Origin: Bacteroidales bacterium
GTDB lineage: Bacteria; Bacteroidota; Bacteroidia; Bacteroidales; JAIPAP01
Direction: 5' to 3'
Assembly: GCA_021740045.1 (NCBI GenBank)
Contig: JAIPAP010000043.1
Coordinates: 1-34,882 of the forward strand
Length of the DNA stretch: 34,882 nucleotides
Every line of letters starts with the position of its first letter. Within the stretch, counting starts at the first letter, position 1. The notes under the pieces were generated by a model. It was not told where the DNA came from. It saw nothing but the letters and a program-made list of their open reading frames with translations, and ran no database searches. This document shows positions 18,166 through 26,160 of this stretch, one piece after another. The position numbers were made by a program, and so were the translations under genes.

Positions 18166-19050
18166 ATGAAAAATCATTGGATGCTAATTTTATTAATGGC
18201 ACTGTTGGCTTCCTGCTCCGAAAATGGAAATAAGTCGGATGCTTACGGAAACTTCGAATCAAAAGAGATCACGGTCTCTGCCGAAGCCAATGGAAAACTG
18301 GTAAACCTGAATCTGGAAGAGGGGGATCAACTGAAAAAGGGGCAGAAAGTGGGTATGATCGATACCACTGCTTATTGGTTGAAGAAAAAGCAACTCTTGT
18401 CGCAAAAAGAGGCCGTGGCTTCTAAACTGGACAACATCGAAGCACAGATTAATGTGCAGAAGCAGCAAAAAGAGAATCTGACGGTCACAAAAAAACGGAT
18501 TCAAAAAATGCTTGACGATGGCGCCGCCACCGGGCAGCAGATGGATGATATCATTGGTAAGATCAAAGTGGTGGAAAAGCAAATACAAGCCACCAAAACT
18601 CAGCGCGATAATATCTACAAAGAACTCGAAACACTGAACACAAAGCTTGAAGAGGTTCAGAAAAATATTAATGATTGCTTTATCATCAATCCGGTTAAGG
18701 GAACCGTACTTACAAAATATACCCATGAAAATGAATTCACTGCAATGGGAAAACCGGTTTACAACATCGCCGACCTGTCATCAATGGAACTTAGGGTATA
18801 TGTGAGCGGAGGTCAGCTTCACAAGGTAAAACTGCGGCAAGAAGTTGATGTTTTGATCGACAAAGGAAAAGAGGATTACAAAACCATGCCGGGTACCGTA
18901 AGCTGGATTGCCGATGAAGCCGAATTCACACCCAAGATCATTCAAACCAAGGAGGAACGTGTTAACCTGGTTTATGCGGTTAAAATAAGAGTTAAAAATG
19001 ACGGTAGCATTAAAATAGGGATGCCCGGCGAAATTCGAATTAAAAACTAA
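18166..19050 (+). CDS. HlyD/YbhG-type membrane fusion lipoprotein
   Basis: Periplasmic adaptor that links the ABC-2 permeases to TolC. The 294 aa start with a lipoprotein signal, lipobox LLASC (Cys17). A first biotinyl-lipoyl half is at about 35-65 (ANGKLVNLNLEEGDQLKKGQ), a long coiled-coil hairpin at about 68-175, and the second lipoyl half and barrel at about 180-290 (INPVKGTVLTKYTHENEF). The lipid anchor replaces the N-terminal TM helix found in many HlyD proteins. The closest operon analogue is E. coli YbhG. The gap to TolC is 6 bp and to DUF2147 11 bp. Confidence 0.9.
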   Translation: MKNHWMLILLMALLASCSENGNKSDAYGNFESKEITVSAEANGKLVNLNLEEGDQLKKGQKVGMIDTTAYWLKKKQLLSQKEAVASKLDNIEAQINVQKQQKENLTVTKKRIQKMLDDGAATGQQMDDIIGKIKVVEKQIQATKTQRDNIYKELETLNTKLEEVQKNINDCFIINPVKGTVLTKYTHENEFTAMGKPVYNIADLSSMELRVYVSGGQLHKVKLRQEVDVLIDKGKEDYKTMPGTVSWIADEAEFTPKIIQTKEERVNLVYAVKIRVKNDGSIKIGMPGEIRIKN

Positions 19051-19061
19051 ATCAATTGAAT

Positions 19062-19526
19062 ATGAAAAGAACTGCTTATTTAATAATTGGCCTGTTGATA
19101 GTTCTTGGTGTCAAGGATATCCAGGCTCAGGAATTTCCTGCCGAAGCCATAACCGGTGTTTGGTACAATGAGGAAAAAACCGCCCGGATTAAGATCTATC
19201 AGCAAGATGAGCAATTTTTTGGCAAGATCATCTGGCTAAAAGAACCCCTCGATCCCGAAACCGGAGAGCCCAAACTGGATAAGGAAAATCCCGAAGAGGA
19301 ATTACGCAACCGCCCGGTAAAAGGATTGGTAATGCTGAAGAATTTTGAATACGATGGTGATAGCGAATACACCGGGGGAACTATTTACGATCCGAAAAAT
19401 GGAAAGACCTACAAATGCAAAATGACATTGGAATCAGAAGACCAACTCGATGTACGCGGCTACATAGGATATTCATGGATGGGTCTTGGAAGAACCACGG
19501 AATGGACAAGGTATAAAGGAAAATGA
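19062..19526 (+). CDS. DUF2147 family secreted protein
   Basis: A 154-aa protein with a signal peptide (about 1-23, ending IQAQ) and a DUF2147 domain (about 25-152). Hallmarks are ITGVWYNEEKTARIKIYQ, FFGKIIWLKEP, GGTIYDPKNGKTYKCKMTL and RGYIGYSWMGLGRTTEW. The ATG at 19062 is preferred over the in-frame TTG two codons earlier. DUF2147 proteins are small beta-rich exported proteins, and their biochemical role is not established. Here the gene lies inside the exporter operon and overlaps the first ATPase gene by 4 bp (ATGA), so it is translated in step with the pump. It may bind the exported compound or damaged lipid in the periplasm; that is inference. Confidence 0.85.
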   Translation: MKRTAYLIIGLLIVLGVKDIQAQEFPAEAITGVWYNEEKTARIKIYQQDEQFFGKIIWLKEPLDPETGEPKLDKENPEEELRNRPVKGLVMLKNFEYDGDSEYTGGTIYDPKNGKTYKCKMTLESEDQLDVRGYIGYSWMGLGRTTEWTRYKGK

Positions 19527-20437
19527 TAAACACAGCGGTTAGCATAAAAAACGTAAAAAAAACCTATGGTGAGGTCGAAGCGTTGCACAACATTAATGTT
19601 GATGTTAGCGAAGGTGAATTGTTCGGATTCATTGGCCCTGATGGTGCAGGAAAAACTTCCCTGTTCAGGATACTGGTCACTCTTTTGCTGCCCACCGAAG
19701 GAGCGGCTTCAATCTTCGATATGGATGTGGTAAAAGATTTTAAAAAGCTAAGGCGGATATTGGGCTACATGCCGGGGCGATTTTCCCTATACCAGGACCT
19801 GACCGTGGAGGAAAACCTCAATTTTTTTGCCACCACCTTTGGCACTACCATAAAAGAGAATTATTATCTGATAGAAAGTATTTATAAGCAGATAGAACCT
19901 TTTAAAAAACGGCGTGCCGGTGCTTTGTCGGGCGGTATGAAGCAAAAGTTGGCCCTTTCCTGTGCACTCATTCATAAACCCAGGCTGTTGGTGCTGGATG
20001 AACCAACTACAGGAGTTGATGCCGTTTCGCGAAGTGAATTCTGGGACATGCTAGGGAACCTGAAGAAAATGGGCATAACCGTGGTAGTTTCCACTCCCTA
20101 TATGGATGAAGCGGGCTTATGCGACCGGGTGGCCCTGATTCAAAAAGGGCGGCTCCTGAGTGTTGATACCCCGCAAAATATCATGAACGGATATGATGAG
20201 GATCTCTGGGCTGTGCGAAGTAAAAACATCTACAAGCTTATTGAAGACCTGAGGCAGTTGGAGGAGGTTAGTTCGGCTTTTCCATTCGGTGAATATGTGC
20301 ATGTATCAACACCACCGGATAGAATCAATCAAAAAATGATTGAAAATTTACTGGAAAAGAAGGGACATGACACGGTGGAGGTGAAAAAGATCGGCGCCAC
20401 CATTGAGGATTGTTTTATGAAATTGATGAAAAACTAA
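19523..20437 (+). CDS. ABC exporter ATPase, YbhF N-half type (degenerate catalytic site)
   Basis: First nucleotide-binding subunit of the ABC-2 exporter, 304 aa. Walker A GPDGAGKTS (38-46), signature LSGGMKQ (135-141) and Walker B LLVLDE (155-160) are present. Two residues are missing: the Q-loop position in GYMPG reads Gly85 instead of Gln, and the H-loop position in STPYMDEA reads Pro192 instead of His. It resembles the first half of E. coli YbhF, where both halves form one chain. A C-terminal tail of about 85 residues follows the ATPase core. It overlaps DUF2147 by 4 bp and is 4 bp from the second ATPase. Confidence 0.92.
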   Translation: MINTAVSIKNVKKTYGEVEALHNINVDVSEGELFGFIGPDGAGKTSLFRILVTLLLPTEGAASIFDMDVVKDFKKLRRILGYMPGRFSLYQDLTVEENLNFFATTFGTTIKENYYLIESIYKQIEPFKKRRAGALSGGMKQKLALSCALIHKPRLLVLDEPTTGVDAVSRSEFWDMLGNLKKMGITVVVSTPYMDEAGLCDRVALIQKGRLLSVDTPQNIMNGYDEDLWAVRSKNIYKLIEDLRQLEEVSSAFPFGEYVHVSTPPDRINQKMIENLLEKKGHDTVEVKKIGATIEDCFMKLMKN

Positions 20438-20441
20438 CAGC

Positions 20442-21176
20442 ATGGCAGGAGAAAATGGATATATTGTTGATGTTAAAGAGCTGACTAAAAAATTCGGGAA
20501 TTTTATTGCAAATGACCGCTTAACTTTCAATGTATCGCCCGGGGAAATTTTTGGCTTTCTGGGAGCTAATGGGGCAGGTAAAACCACCGCCATAAAAATA
20601 TTGTGCGGGCTTTCGTCGCCCACTTCCGGCGAAGCTACCATTGCCGGTTACAATGTATACCGCGAAACAGAAAAGATAAAGCAAAATATCGGTTACATGA
20701 GCCAACAATTCTCCCTGTATGAAGACCTGACGGTTTATGAAAACTTTAGGTTTTACGGGGGCATTTATGGCTTATCGCGAAAAGTGATCAGAAAACGCAC
20801 GGAAGAATTGCTGCACGAACTTAACATGGAAAAGGTTAAAAACCGGGTGATCCATTCCCTCCCATTAGGGTGGAAGCAAAAACTGGCTTTTTCGGTAGCC
20901 ATCATTCATCAACCCAAATTGATTTTTTTAGATGAACCCACTAGTGGTGTTGATCCCATTACCCGCCGGCAATTCTGGGAAATGATCTATAAAACCGCAC
21001 AAGATGGAATCACGGTATTCATTACCACGCATTATATGGATGAAGCCGAATATTGTGGGCGGGTTTCCATAATGGCCGAAGGAAAGATCAAAGCCATTGG
21101 ATCACCCAACGATCTGAAAAGTCAGTATGATGCTCACAATATGAATGACTTGTTTATCAAACTGGTAAGAAATTAA
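20442..21176 (+). CDS. ABC exporter ATPase, YbhF C-half type (degenerate signature)
   Basis: Second nucleotide-binding subunit, 244 aa. Walker A GANGAGKTT (41-49), Q-loop Gln88 in YMSQ, Walker B IFLDE (161-165) and H-loop His197 in TTHYMDEA are intact. The signature reads LPLGWKQ (140-146) instead of LSGGQ. A heterodimer with the first ATPase would therefore have one full site (this Walker A, Q and H with the partner's LSGG) and one degenerate site. It corresponds to the second half of E. coli YbhF. The gaps are 4 bp on both sides. Confidence 0.93.
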   Translation: MAGENGYIVDVKELTKKFGNFIANDRLTFNVSPGEIFGFLGANGAGKTTAIKILCGLSSPTSGEATIAGYNVYRETEKIKQNIGYMSQQFSLYEDLTVYENFRFYGGIYGLSRKVIRKRTEELLHELNMEKVKNRVIHSLPLGWKQKLAFSVAIIHQPKLIFLDEPTSGVDPITRRQFWEMIYKTAQDGITVFITTHYMDEAEYCGRVSIMAEGKIKAIGSPNDLKSQYDAHNMNDLFIKLVRN

Positions 21177-21180
21177 TGAT

Positions 21181-22287
21181 ATGAAACGTTTTTTCGGATT
21201 TGTAACTAAGGAGTTTTATCACATCTTCAGGGATGTCCGAACCATTCTTATCCTGTTCGGAATGCCCATTGCACAGATTCTCATCTTTGGTTATGTGATC
21301 ACCAATGAGATCAAAGATGTGAACATTGCCGTCCTTGATCATTCCAAAGATGAGGTTACACGGGAGATAACCGATAAATTGCTGTCGTCCGGTTATTTCA
21401 TTTTGAACAAAAAGCTGGAGACCAATGACCAGATACAGGAAGAATTCGAAAAAGGAGATATCAGGGAGGTAATCATCTTTGGGGATAATTTTGCCCGGAA
21501 GCTTCAAAAGGAGAAAGCCGCCGATGTGCAAATTATAACTGATGCCTCCGATGCTAATACGGCCAATTTAGTAAGGAATTACACCCAGGCCATCATTAAT
21601 GATTATGTAAAAGAGAAAAACGCCACCATATTGCAACCTGCCAGGTTGGTTCCCGAAATACGCATGCTTTTCAATCCTGAGCTTAAGGGGACATATATGT
21701 ATGTTCCGGGTACCATGGCCATGATCCTTATGCTCATATCGGCCATGATGACATCAATAACCATTGCCCGCGAAAAGGAAATGGGCACCATGGAAGTCTT
21801 GCTGGTTTCACCACTCAGGCCCGCCCAGATCATTTTGGGAAAAGTGGCTCCTTATGTAATGCTGTCATTCGCCAATGCGGTTTCAATCATTGTTTTGGGC
21901 TATTTTGTTTTCGGTGTTCCGGTGCAGGGGAGTTTGGTACTACTGCTAGCGGAGAGCTTGCTGTTCATAACCCTTGCACTTTCATTGGGAATATTGATAT
22001 CTACCGTTAGCACCGGACAGCAAATGGCGATGTTTATTTCGATGTTTGCCCTGATGTTACCAACCATCTTGTTATCGGGATTTATTTTCCCCATCGAGAA
22101 TATGCCCGAGATCTTGCAATGGCTTACCCTGATCATGCCGCCCCGTTGGTTTATCACCATCATTAAAAATATTATGGTGAAGGGAACCGGGTTACTGTTT
22201 GTATGGAAAGAAACCCTCATATTGGTAGGGATTACTTTAGTTTTCATTGTTTTAAGTGTTCGGAATTTTAAAATCAGACTGGAATAG
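21181..22287 (+). CDS. ABC-2 type permease (YbhS-like)
   Basis: Inner-membrane permease subunit of 368 aa with the ABC2_membrane_3 layout: one TM helix near the N-terminus (about 22-42), a large periplasmic domain (about 45-175) and five TM helices in the C-terminal half. The conserved cytoplasmic coupling segment AREKEMGTMEVLLVSPL is at about 197-213. The LSGFIFPIENMP segment before the last helices is typical of drug exporters of this type. It resembles YbhS. With the second permease it would form a heterodimeric pore. It lies 4 bp downstream of ATPase 2 and 12 bp upstream of permease 2. Confidence 0.92.
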   Translation: MKRFFGFVTKEFYHIFRDVRTILILFGMPIAQILIFGYVITNEIKDVNIAVLDHSKDEVTREITDKLLSSGYFILNKKLETNDQIQEEFEKGDIREVIIFGDNFARKLQKEKAADVQIITDASDANTANLVRNYTQAIINDYVKEKNATILQPARLVPEIRMLFNPELKGTYMYVPGTMAMILMLISAMMTSITIAREKEMGTMEVLLVSPLRPAQIILGKVAPYVMLSFANAVSIIVLGYFVFGVPVQGSLVLLLAESLLFITLALSLGILISTVSTGQQMAMFISMFALMLPTILLSGFIFPIENMPEILQWLTLIMPPRWFITIIKNIMVKGTGLLFVWKETLILVGITLVFIVLSVRNFKIRLE

Positions 22288-22299
22288 GAGGGGGAAGAT

Positions 22300-23430
22300 A
22301 TGCGAACAATAGGATTTATTTTGCAAAAGGAATTCATACAGATATTCAGGAACAAAACCATGCTTCCCATCATTTTTATAGTGCCTGTTGTACAGTTGTT
22401 GATCCTTGTTCACGCAGCAACCTTCGACATGAAACATATCGATATGTATGTGGTGGATAAAGACCTCTCCTCAGCGTCTCGTCAATTGGTAAGTAAGTTT
22501 GAAGGCTCGCCTTTTTTCTTTGTAAATCAGCAATCGTTTTCTGTGGAGAATGGAGAAGATCATTTGATCACCAATGAAGCCGATGTTGTATTGCACATTC
22601 ATGAAGGATTTGAAAAAGACTTGATGGTGCAGCCCGGAACTAAAAGCCAGGCTAAAATGCAGTTGCTAATCAATGCGGTTAACGGCACCAAGGCCGGCTT
22701 GATAAACGCATACTCCACCAATGTGATCGCCGATTTCAGAAAGGAGATCATTAAAAGCGAGAACCTGATAGCAAAAGGTGAAATTCCGTCAGCAATCAAT
22801 GTCAACTTTTCACATTGGTATAATCCGGAGTTGAATTATAAGATTTTTATGCTGCCGGGCATTTTGGTTATCCTGATCACCATTATCGGGATGTTTCTTT
22901 CGGCCCTCAACCTGGTGCGAGAAAAGGAAATGGGCACCAGCGAACAGATTAATGTAACACCTATCAGAAAATACCAGTTCATTATTGGGAAACTATTGCC
23001 GTTTTGGATCATTGCCTTATTTGAATTGGCCATAGGTCTTGTAATAGGATATTTTGCATTTAGTGTACCCATACTGGGAAATATCTCCACACTGGTTTTA
23101 TTTGCTGCCATATACCTGTTTGCAGTATTGGGAATAGGATTGTTTATTTCCACGGTTTCGTCTACACAACAGCAAGTCATGTTTGTGTCATTTTTCTTTA
23201 TGCTTACTTTTATTTTAATGAGTGGCATTTTTACTCCTGTGGAGAGCATGCCCGGATGGGCGCAAAACCTTAATATTATCAATCCTTTCGCTTATTTTAT
23301 CAGGGTGATAAGAATGATCCTGCTCAAGGGTTCAGACATGATTGATATTTCACGTGAAATTGTTTCAATGAGCTTATATGCGTTAATTTCACTAAGCTTT
23401 GCTGTTTGGCGCTACCGGAAAGTGGCATAA
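22300..23430 (+). CDS. ABC-2 type permease (YbhR-like)
   Basis: Second permease subunit, 376 aa, with the same layout as its neighbour: an N-terminal TM (about 22-42), a periplasmic domain (to about 178), then five TM helices. The coupling segment VREKEMGTSEQINVTPI is at about 205-221 and MSGIFTPVESMPGW near 307-320. It resembles YbhR and is the last gene of the operon. A 12-bp core palindrome of parS type (TTTCACGTGAAA) lies in the C-terminal coding part, at 23348-23359. No strong T-run terminator follows. Confidence 0.92.
   Translation: MRTIGFILQKEFIQIFRNKTMLPIIFIVPVVQLLILVHAATFDMKHIDMYVVDKDLSSASRQLVSKFEGSPFFFVNQQSFSVENGEDHLITNEADVVLHIHEGFEKDLMVQPGTKSQAKMQLLINAVNGTKAGLINAYSTNVIADFRKEIIKSENLIAKGEIPSAINVNFSHWYNPELNYKIFMLPGILVILITIIGMFLSALNLVREKEMGTSEQINVTPIRKYQFIIGKLLPFWIIALFELAIGLVIGYFAFSVPILGNISTLVLFAAIYLFAVLGIGLFISTVSSTQQQVMFVSFFFMLTFILMSGIFTPVESMPGWAQNLNIINPFAYFIRVIRMILLKGSDMIDISREIVSMSLYALISLSFAVWRYRKVA
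23346..23361. promoter_or_regulatory. Degenerate parS-like site inside permease 2 (13/16)
   Basis: TATTTCACGTGAAATT keeps the full 12-bp palindromic core TTTCACGTGAAA of symmetric parS variants but differs at three outer positions. It is within the coding sequence (Ile-Ser-Arg-Glu-Ile). Weak when taken alone. Confidence 0.35.
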
Positions 23431-23817
23431 TCGGTTTGGTTGATATTAACTTTTGGCAATTTATTTGATCAACCTTATGGACGTCAACAATAAGAAAAGT
23501 TGATGTCTGTTAGTTCGGGCTGTAAATAATCAATTGAAAAAAGAGCAGGTCAAAGCGAATATGGCTCAAGATGGATAAGAATTAGCCAAAAAAATTAAAA
23601 TGTGTGAACACCGGTAATTATTAATTGTTAGTTTTGCCGGCTCTTTTAAAACGGAAAATAAAGATGAAACAAATTTACTGTTTGACAATCAAAACATTCA
23701 CTCTAGCCACATAGGTTCAGGCCCGAACCGGCGACACCCCATGTATAAACATGAGGTGGGTTATCATAAAAGTTTCAAATTAAACCTATTGCAACAACTA
23801 AATATAAAAGAAAGCCT
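23431..23817. other. 387-bp structured intergenic region upstream of mltF
   Basis: No coding remnant was recognised. Four inverted repeats are visible. GGTTGAT (23438-23444) pairs with ATCAACC (23468-23474). GACGTCAAC (23480-23488) pairs with GTTGATGTC (23499-23507). GGTTC (23714-23718) pairs with GAACC (23725-23729). CACCCCATGT (23735-23744) pairs with ACATGAGGTG (23749-23758), with one mismatch. TAGTTTTG at 23629-23636 fits the Bacteroidota -7 element and would give a leader of about 175 nt that carries the last two hairpins. None has a T-run, so they are not clear terminators. Confidence 0.5.
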
Positions 23818-25272
23818 ATGGTTATGAAATTGAACCATAAGTTACTATCGGTAGCTCTGATCGTTTTGATGTTGGGAACATTTTCTTCCTGTAGCTTCCC
23901 TGAACAGGAAAAAAAGTATCCTACTGTAGAGGAAGCATCAAAAAGCGAATTGAGCGAAATAAGAGAAAAAGGTAAACTGGTAGCGTTAACCGATTATAAT
24001 TCCACCAGTTATTTCATATATCGCGGGGAACCTATGGGGTATCAATATGAATTACTCCGGCGGTTTGCCGATCATTTGGGAGTAGACCTGGAGTTGAAGG
24101 TAAGCAATAACCTGGATACGGCTTTTCATTCCCTTGAAAGGAAAAAAGTCGATTTGCTGGCAATGGACCTCACGGTAACCAAAAGCCGTAAGAAACGATT
24201 CGATTTTTCCGATCCGTTGAATACATCACGACAGGTTCTAGTACAAAGGCTTCCGTCCAATTGGCGTAAAATGAACACCTGGGATGAAGTGGAAAATAAT
24301 ATGATACGAAATCCATTGGATTTGGCAGGCGATACTGTGTATGTCCAGCAAAATTCATCATTTTATGACCGGTTGGTACATCTGCAGGAAGAAATAGGCG
24401 ATACCATTTATACCAAGGTAATGCCCGATAAGGAAGTGGAAGAACTCATCATAATGGTGGCCAAGGGAAAGATCGATTATACGGTTGCCGATGAGCATAT
24501 TGCCAAGGTGAATAAGAAGTATTACCCCAACCTGGATGTGGAAACGGCAATTAGCTTTCCACAAAAGATCTCATGGGCTATGCCCAAGGGTTCCGATTCA
24601 TTGCAAATGGAATTAAATAACTGGTTAAACGGATTCCAGAAAAAGAAAGTGGCCAGCGCTATTTATGATAAATATTATGAAAACCCGCGGGGCGTTAATG
24701 TAGCTTATCGCAAATACCACTCGGTTAAAAGTGGTCGGGTTTCAAAATATGATGAAATAATAAAGCGCGAGGCTAAGAAAATTGGTTGGGATTGGCGATT
24801 GCTGGCTTCATTGATCTACCAGGAATCCAGTTTCAGGCCTAATGCAGTTTCCTGGGCAGGAGCCTGGGGCTTGATGCAGTTCATGCCGAATACAGCGCAT
24901 AAATTTGGGGTGAGTAAGAAATCAACCCCGAAGCAACAGATAAAGGCGGGTGTGGAGTTCATTAAATACCTCGATAATAAATTTAAGGATACCATTAAAG
25001 ACCCTAAAGAACGCAAGAAGTTTGTTATGGCGGCCTATAACGTGGGAATAGCCCATGTTTATGATGCTCAGCGGCTAGCCGAAAAATTTGGTAAAGACCC
25101 TACGGTTTGGAATAATAACGTGGATCAATACTTGCTGAAAAAAGCCCATCCGGATTATTACCAGGATGCAGTAGTTAAATACGGTTATTGCCGTGGAGAA
25201 GAGCCCTATAACTACGTTTACCAGATACTGGAACGCTATGATCATTACAGGAATATTTTAGCGGCCGAATAA
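23818..25272 (+). CDS. mltF: Membrane-bound lytic murein transglycosylase F-like lipoprotein (SBP_bac_3 + SLT)
   Basis: Periplasmic lytic transglycosylase with a regulatory substrate-binding-like domain. The 484 aa start with lipobox FSSC (Cys25). An SBP_bac_3-type domain covers about 50-285 (LVALTDYNSTSYFIYRGEPMG, LLAMDLTVTKSRKKRFDFS). An SLT domain follows at about 310-480: catalytic Glu336 in IYQESSFRPNAVSWAG, GLMQFMP and AAYNVGIAHV. This is the MltF arrangement, in which the SBP-like domain responds to muropeptides. The first ATG is used; a second in-frame ATG lies two codons downstream. It stands alone behind a long structured leader and is closed by the bidirectional terminator. Confidence 0.93.
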   Translation: MVMKLNHKLLSVALIVLMLGTFSSCSFPEQEKKYPTVEEASKSELSEIREKGKLVALTDYNSTSYFIYRGEPMGYQYELLRRFADHLGVDLELKVSNNLDTAFHSLERKKVDLLAMDLTVTKSRKKRFDFSDPLNTSRQVLVQRLPSNWRKMNTWDEVENNMIRNPLDLAGDTVYVQQNSSFYDRLVHLQEEIGDTIYTKVMPDKEVEELIIMVAKGKIDYTVADEHIAKVNKKYYPNLDVETAISFPQKISWAMPKGSDSLQMELNNWLNGFQKKKVASAIYDKYYENPRGVNVAYRKYHSVKSGRVSKYDEIIKREAKKIGWDWRLLASLIYQESSFRPNAVSWAGAWGLMQFMPNTAHKFGVSKKSTPKQQIKAGVEFIKYLDNKFKDTIKDPKERKKFVMAAYNVGIAHVYDAQRLAEKFGKDPTVWNNNVDQYLLKKAHPDYYQDAVVKYGYCRGEEPYNYVYQILERYDHYRNILAAE

Positions 25273-25343
25273 AATTGATAAAACCTGCAGATATTGACAG
25301 GTGTAATTAATCATCTATAACTGGCTCTTCATATGAAGATAGT

Positions 25344-25381
25344 AAAAAAGCCTGCATTTATAGGTAAATGCAGGCTTTTTT
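25344..25381. terminator. Bidirectional intrinsic terminator between mltF and flavodoxin
   Basis: GCCTGCATTTA (25350-25360), loop TAGG, then TAAATGCAGGC (25365-25375): a perfect 11-bp stem. It is flanked by six A (25344-25349) and six T (25376-25381), so it can end transcripts from both the + strand mltF and the convergent minus-strand flavodoxin gene. Confidence 0.93.
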
Positions 25382-25414
25382 CATATTGACACACGCGCTT
25401 TTGCTTCGGTCAGT

Positions 25415-25957
25415 TTATACCTTTTCATGTTCTTCGGGGAAAATATAGCGGTTTTTAACCACGGTGGCCCATTGGTGTATCCGGCTGTCGGTGAGTTCGG
25501 GCTGTTGGTCTTCGTCCAGTACAAGGCCAATGAACTCACCATTTTCAATGGAGCGTGATTCATTGAATTCGTAGCCCTCTATGGGCCAATTTCCTTTGAT
25601 CACTGCCCCGGATCTTTCAAACTCTTCCCTGAGAGTGGCCATTTCATCCACAAACTGGTCGGGGTAAAGGATTTGATCGCCCAAACCAAAGAGTAATACC
25701 GTTAAGCCGGAAAGATCGGTTTTATTCAAGTCTTTAAAAAATGAATACCATGCATTTGAATCATCAGCATCTTCCCAGGTTTCTGATCCTACGGTTGATC
25801 CTCCTACGATCAGAAAATCATATTTTTTCAAATCGGCCGGTTTAATCGAAGCCGTATCGAACATTTCGATGTTATCGGTTTCGAATTCTTTATAAATACG
25901 GTTGGCAACGCGTTCAACATTGCCGCCTTTTGGCCAGTATAATAGTCCTATTTTCAT
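25415..25957 (-). CDS. Long-chain flavodoxin
   Basis: A 180-aa FMN-binding electron carrier of flavodoxin type. Features are the N-terminal strand KIGLLYW, the FMN loop GGSTVGSETWEDADDSNAW at about 52-70, and FGLGDQILYPDQFVDEM at about 90-106, a segment typical of FldA-type long-chain flavodoxins. The first phosphate loop reads WPKGGNVE instead of the usual (T/S)xTGNT, so binding of the FMN phosphate may differ. The redox partner is unknown. It may substitute for ferredoxin when iron is scarce, as in other bacteria. A perfect 6-4-6 inverted repeat lies 50 bp upstream of its start. Confidence 0.88.
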   Translation of the reverse strand: MKIGLLYWPKGGNVERVANRIYKEFETDNIEMFDTASIKPADLKKYDFLIVGGSTVGSETWEDADDSNAWYSFFKDLNKTDLSGLTVLLFGLGDQILYPDQFVDEMATLREEFERSGAVIKGNWPIEGYEFNESRSIENGEFIGLVLDEDQQPELTDSRIHQWATVVKNRYIFPEEHEKV

Positions 25958-26007
25958 CTTAAATGGGTTTTATGCATTCAACCTTATTTGTTTTCTCGTT
26001 TTTTCGC

Positions 26008-26023
26008 ACCTATAGTGATAGGT
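26008..26023. promoter_or_regulatory. Inverted repeat upstream of flavodoxin
   Basis: ACCTAT-AGTG-ATAGGT, perfect 6-bp arms with a 4-bp spacer, 50 bp upstream of the flavodoxin start on the minus strand and downstream of the epimerase gene. It could be an operator. No matching regulator is in the window. Confidence 0.4.
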
Positions 26024-26160
26024 TAATTTAAGGGGATAAAGTTAAAAATAATTTGGAAGTTGTTTATTGAAACTTGCAAGAGGATTCATCATATGTAAAA
26101 ATTATATATGTTAATCAGGTCTGTTTTTGGCATGTAATCGATATTCAAATTTCCTGTGAA

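Noticed and set aside
23700-23770. A tRNA gene on either strand
   Set aside because: The hairpins have the wrong loop sizes, no T-loop consensus in a proper T-arm, and no acceptor stem, so at most it is tRNA-like.
25415-25957. Flavodoxin being a WrbA/NAD(P)H quinone reductase
   Set aside because: The FGLGDQ..YPDQFVDEM segment and the 180-aa length fit long-chain flavodoxin better.
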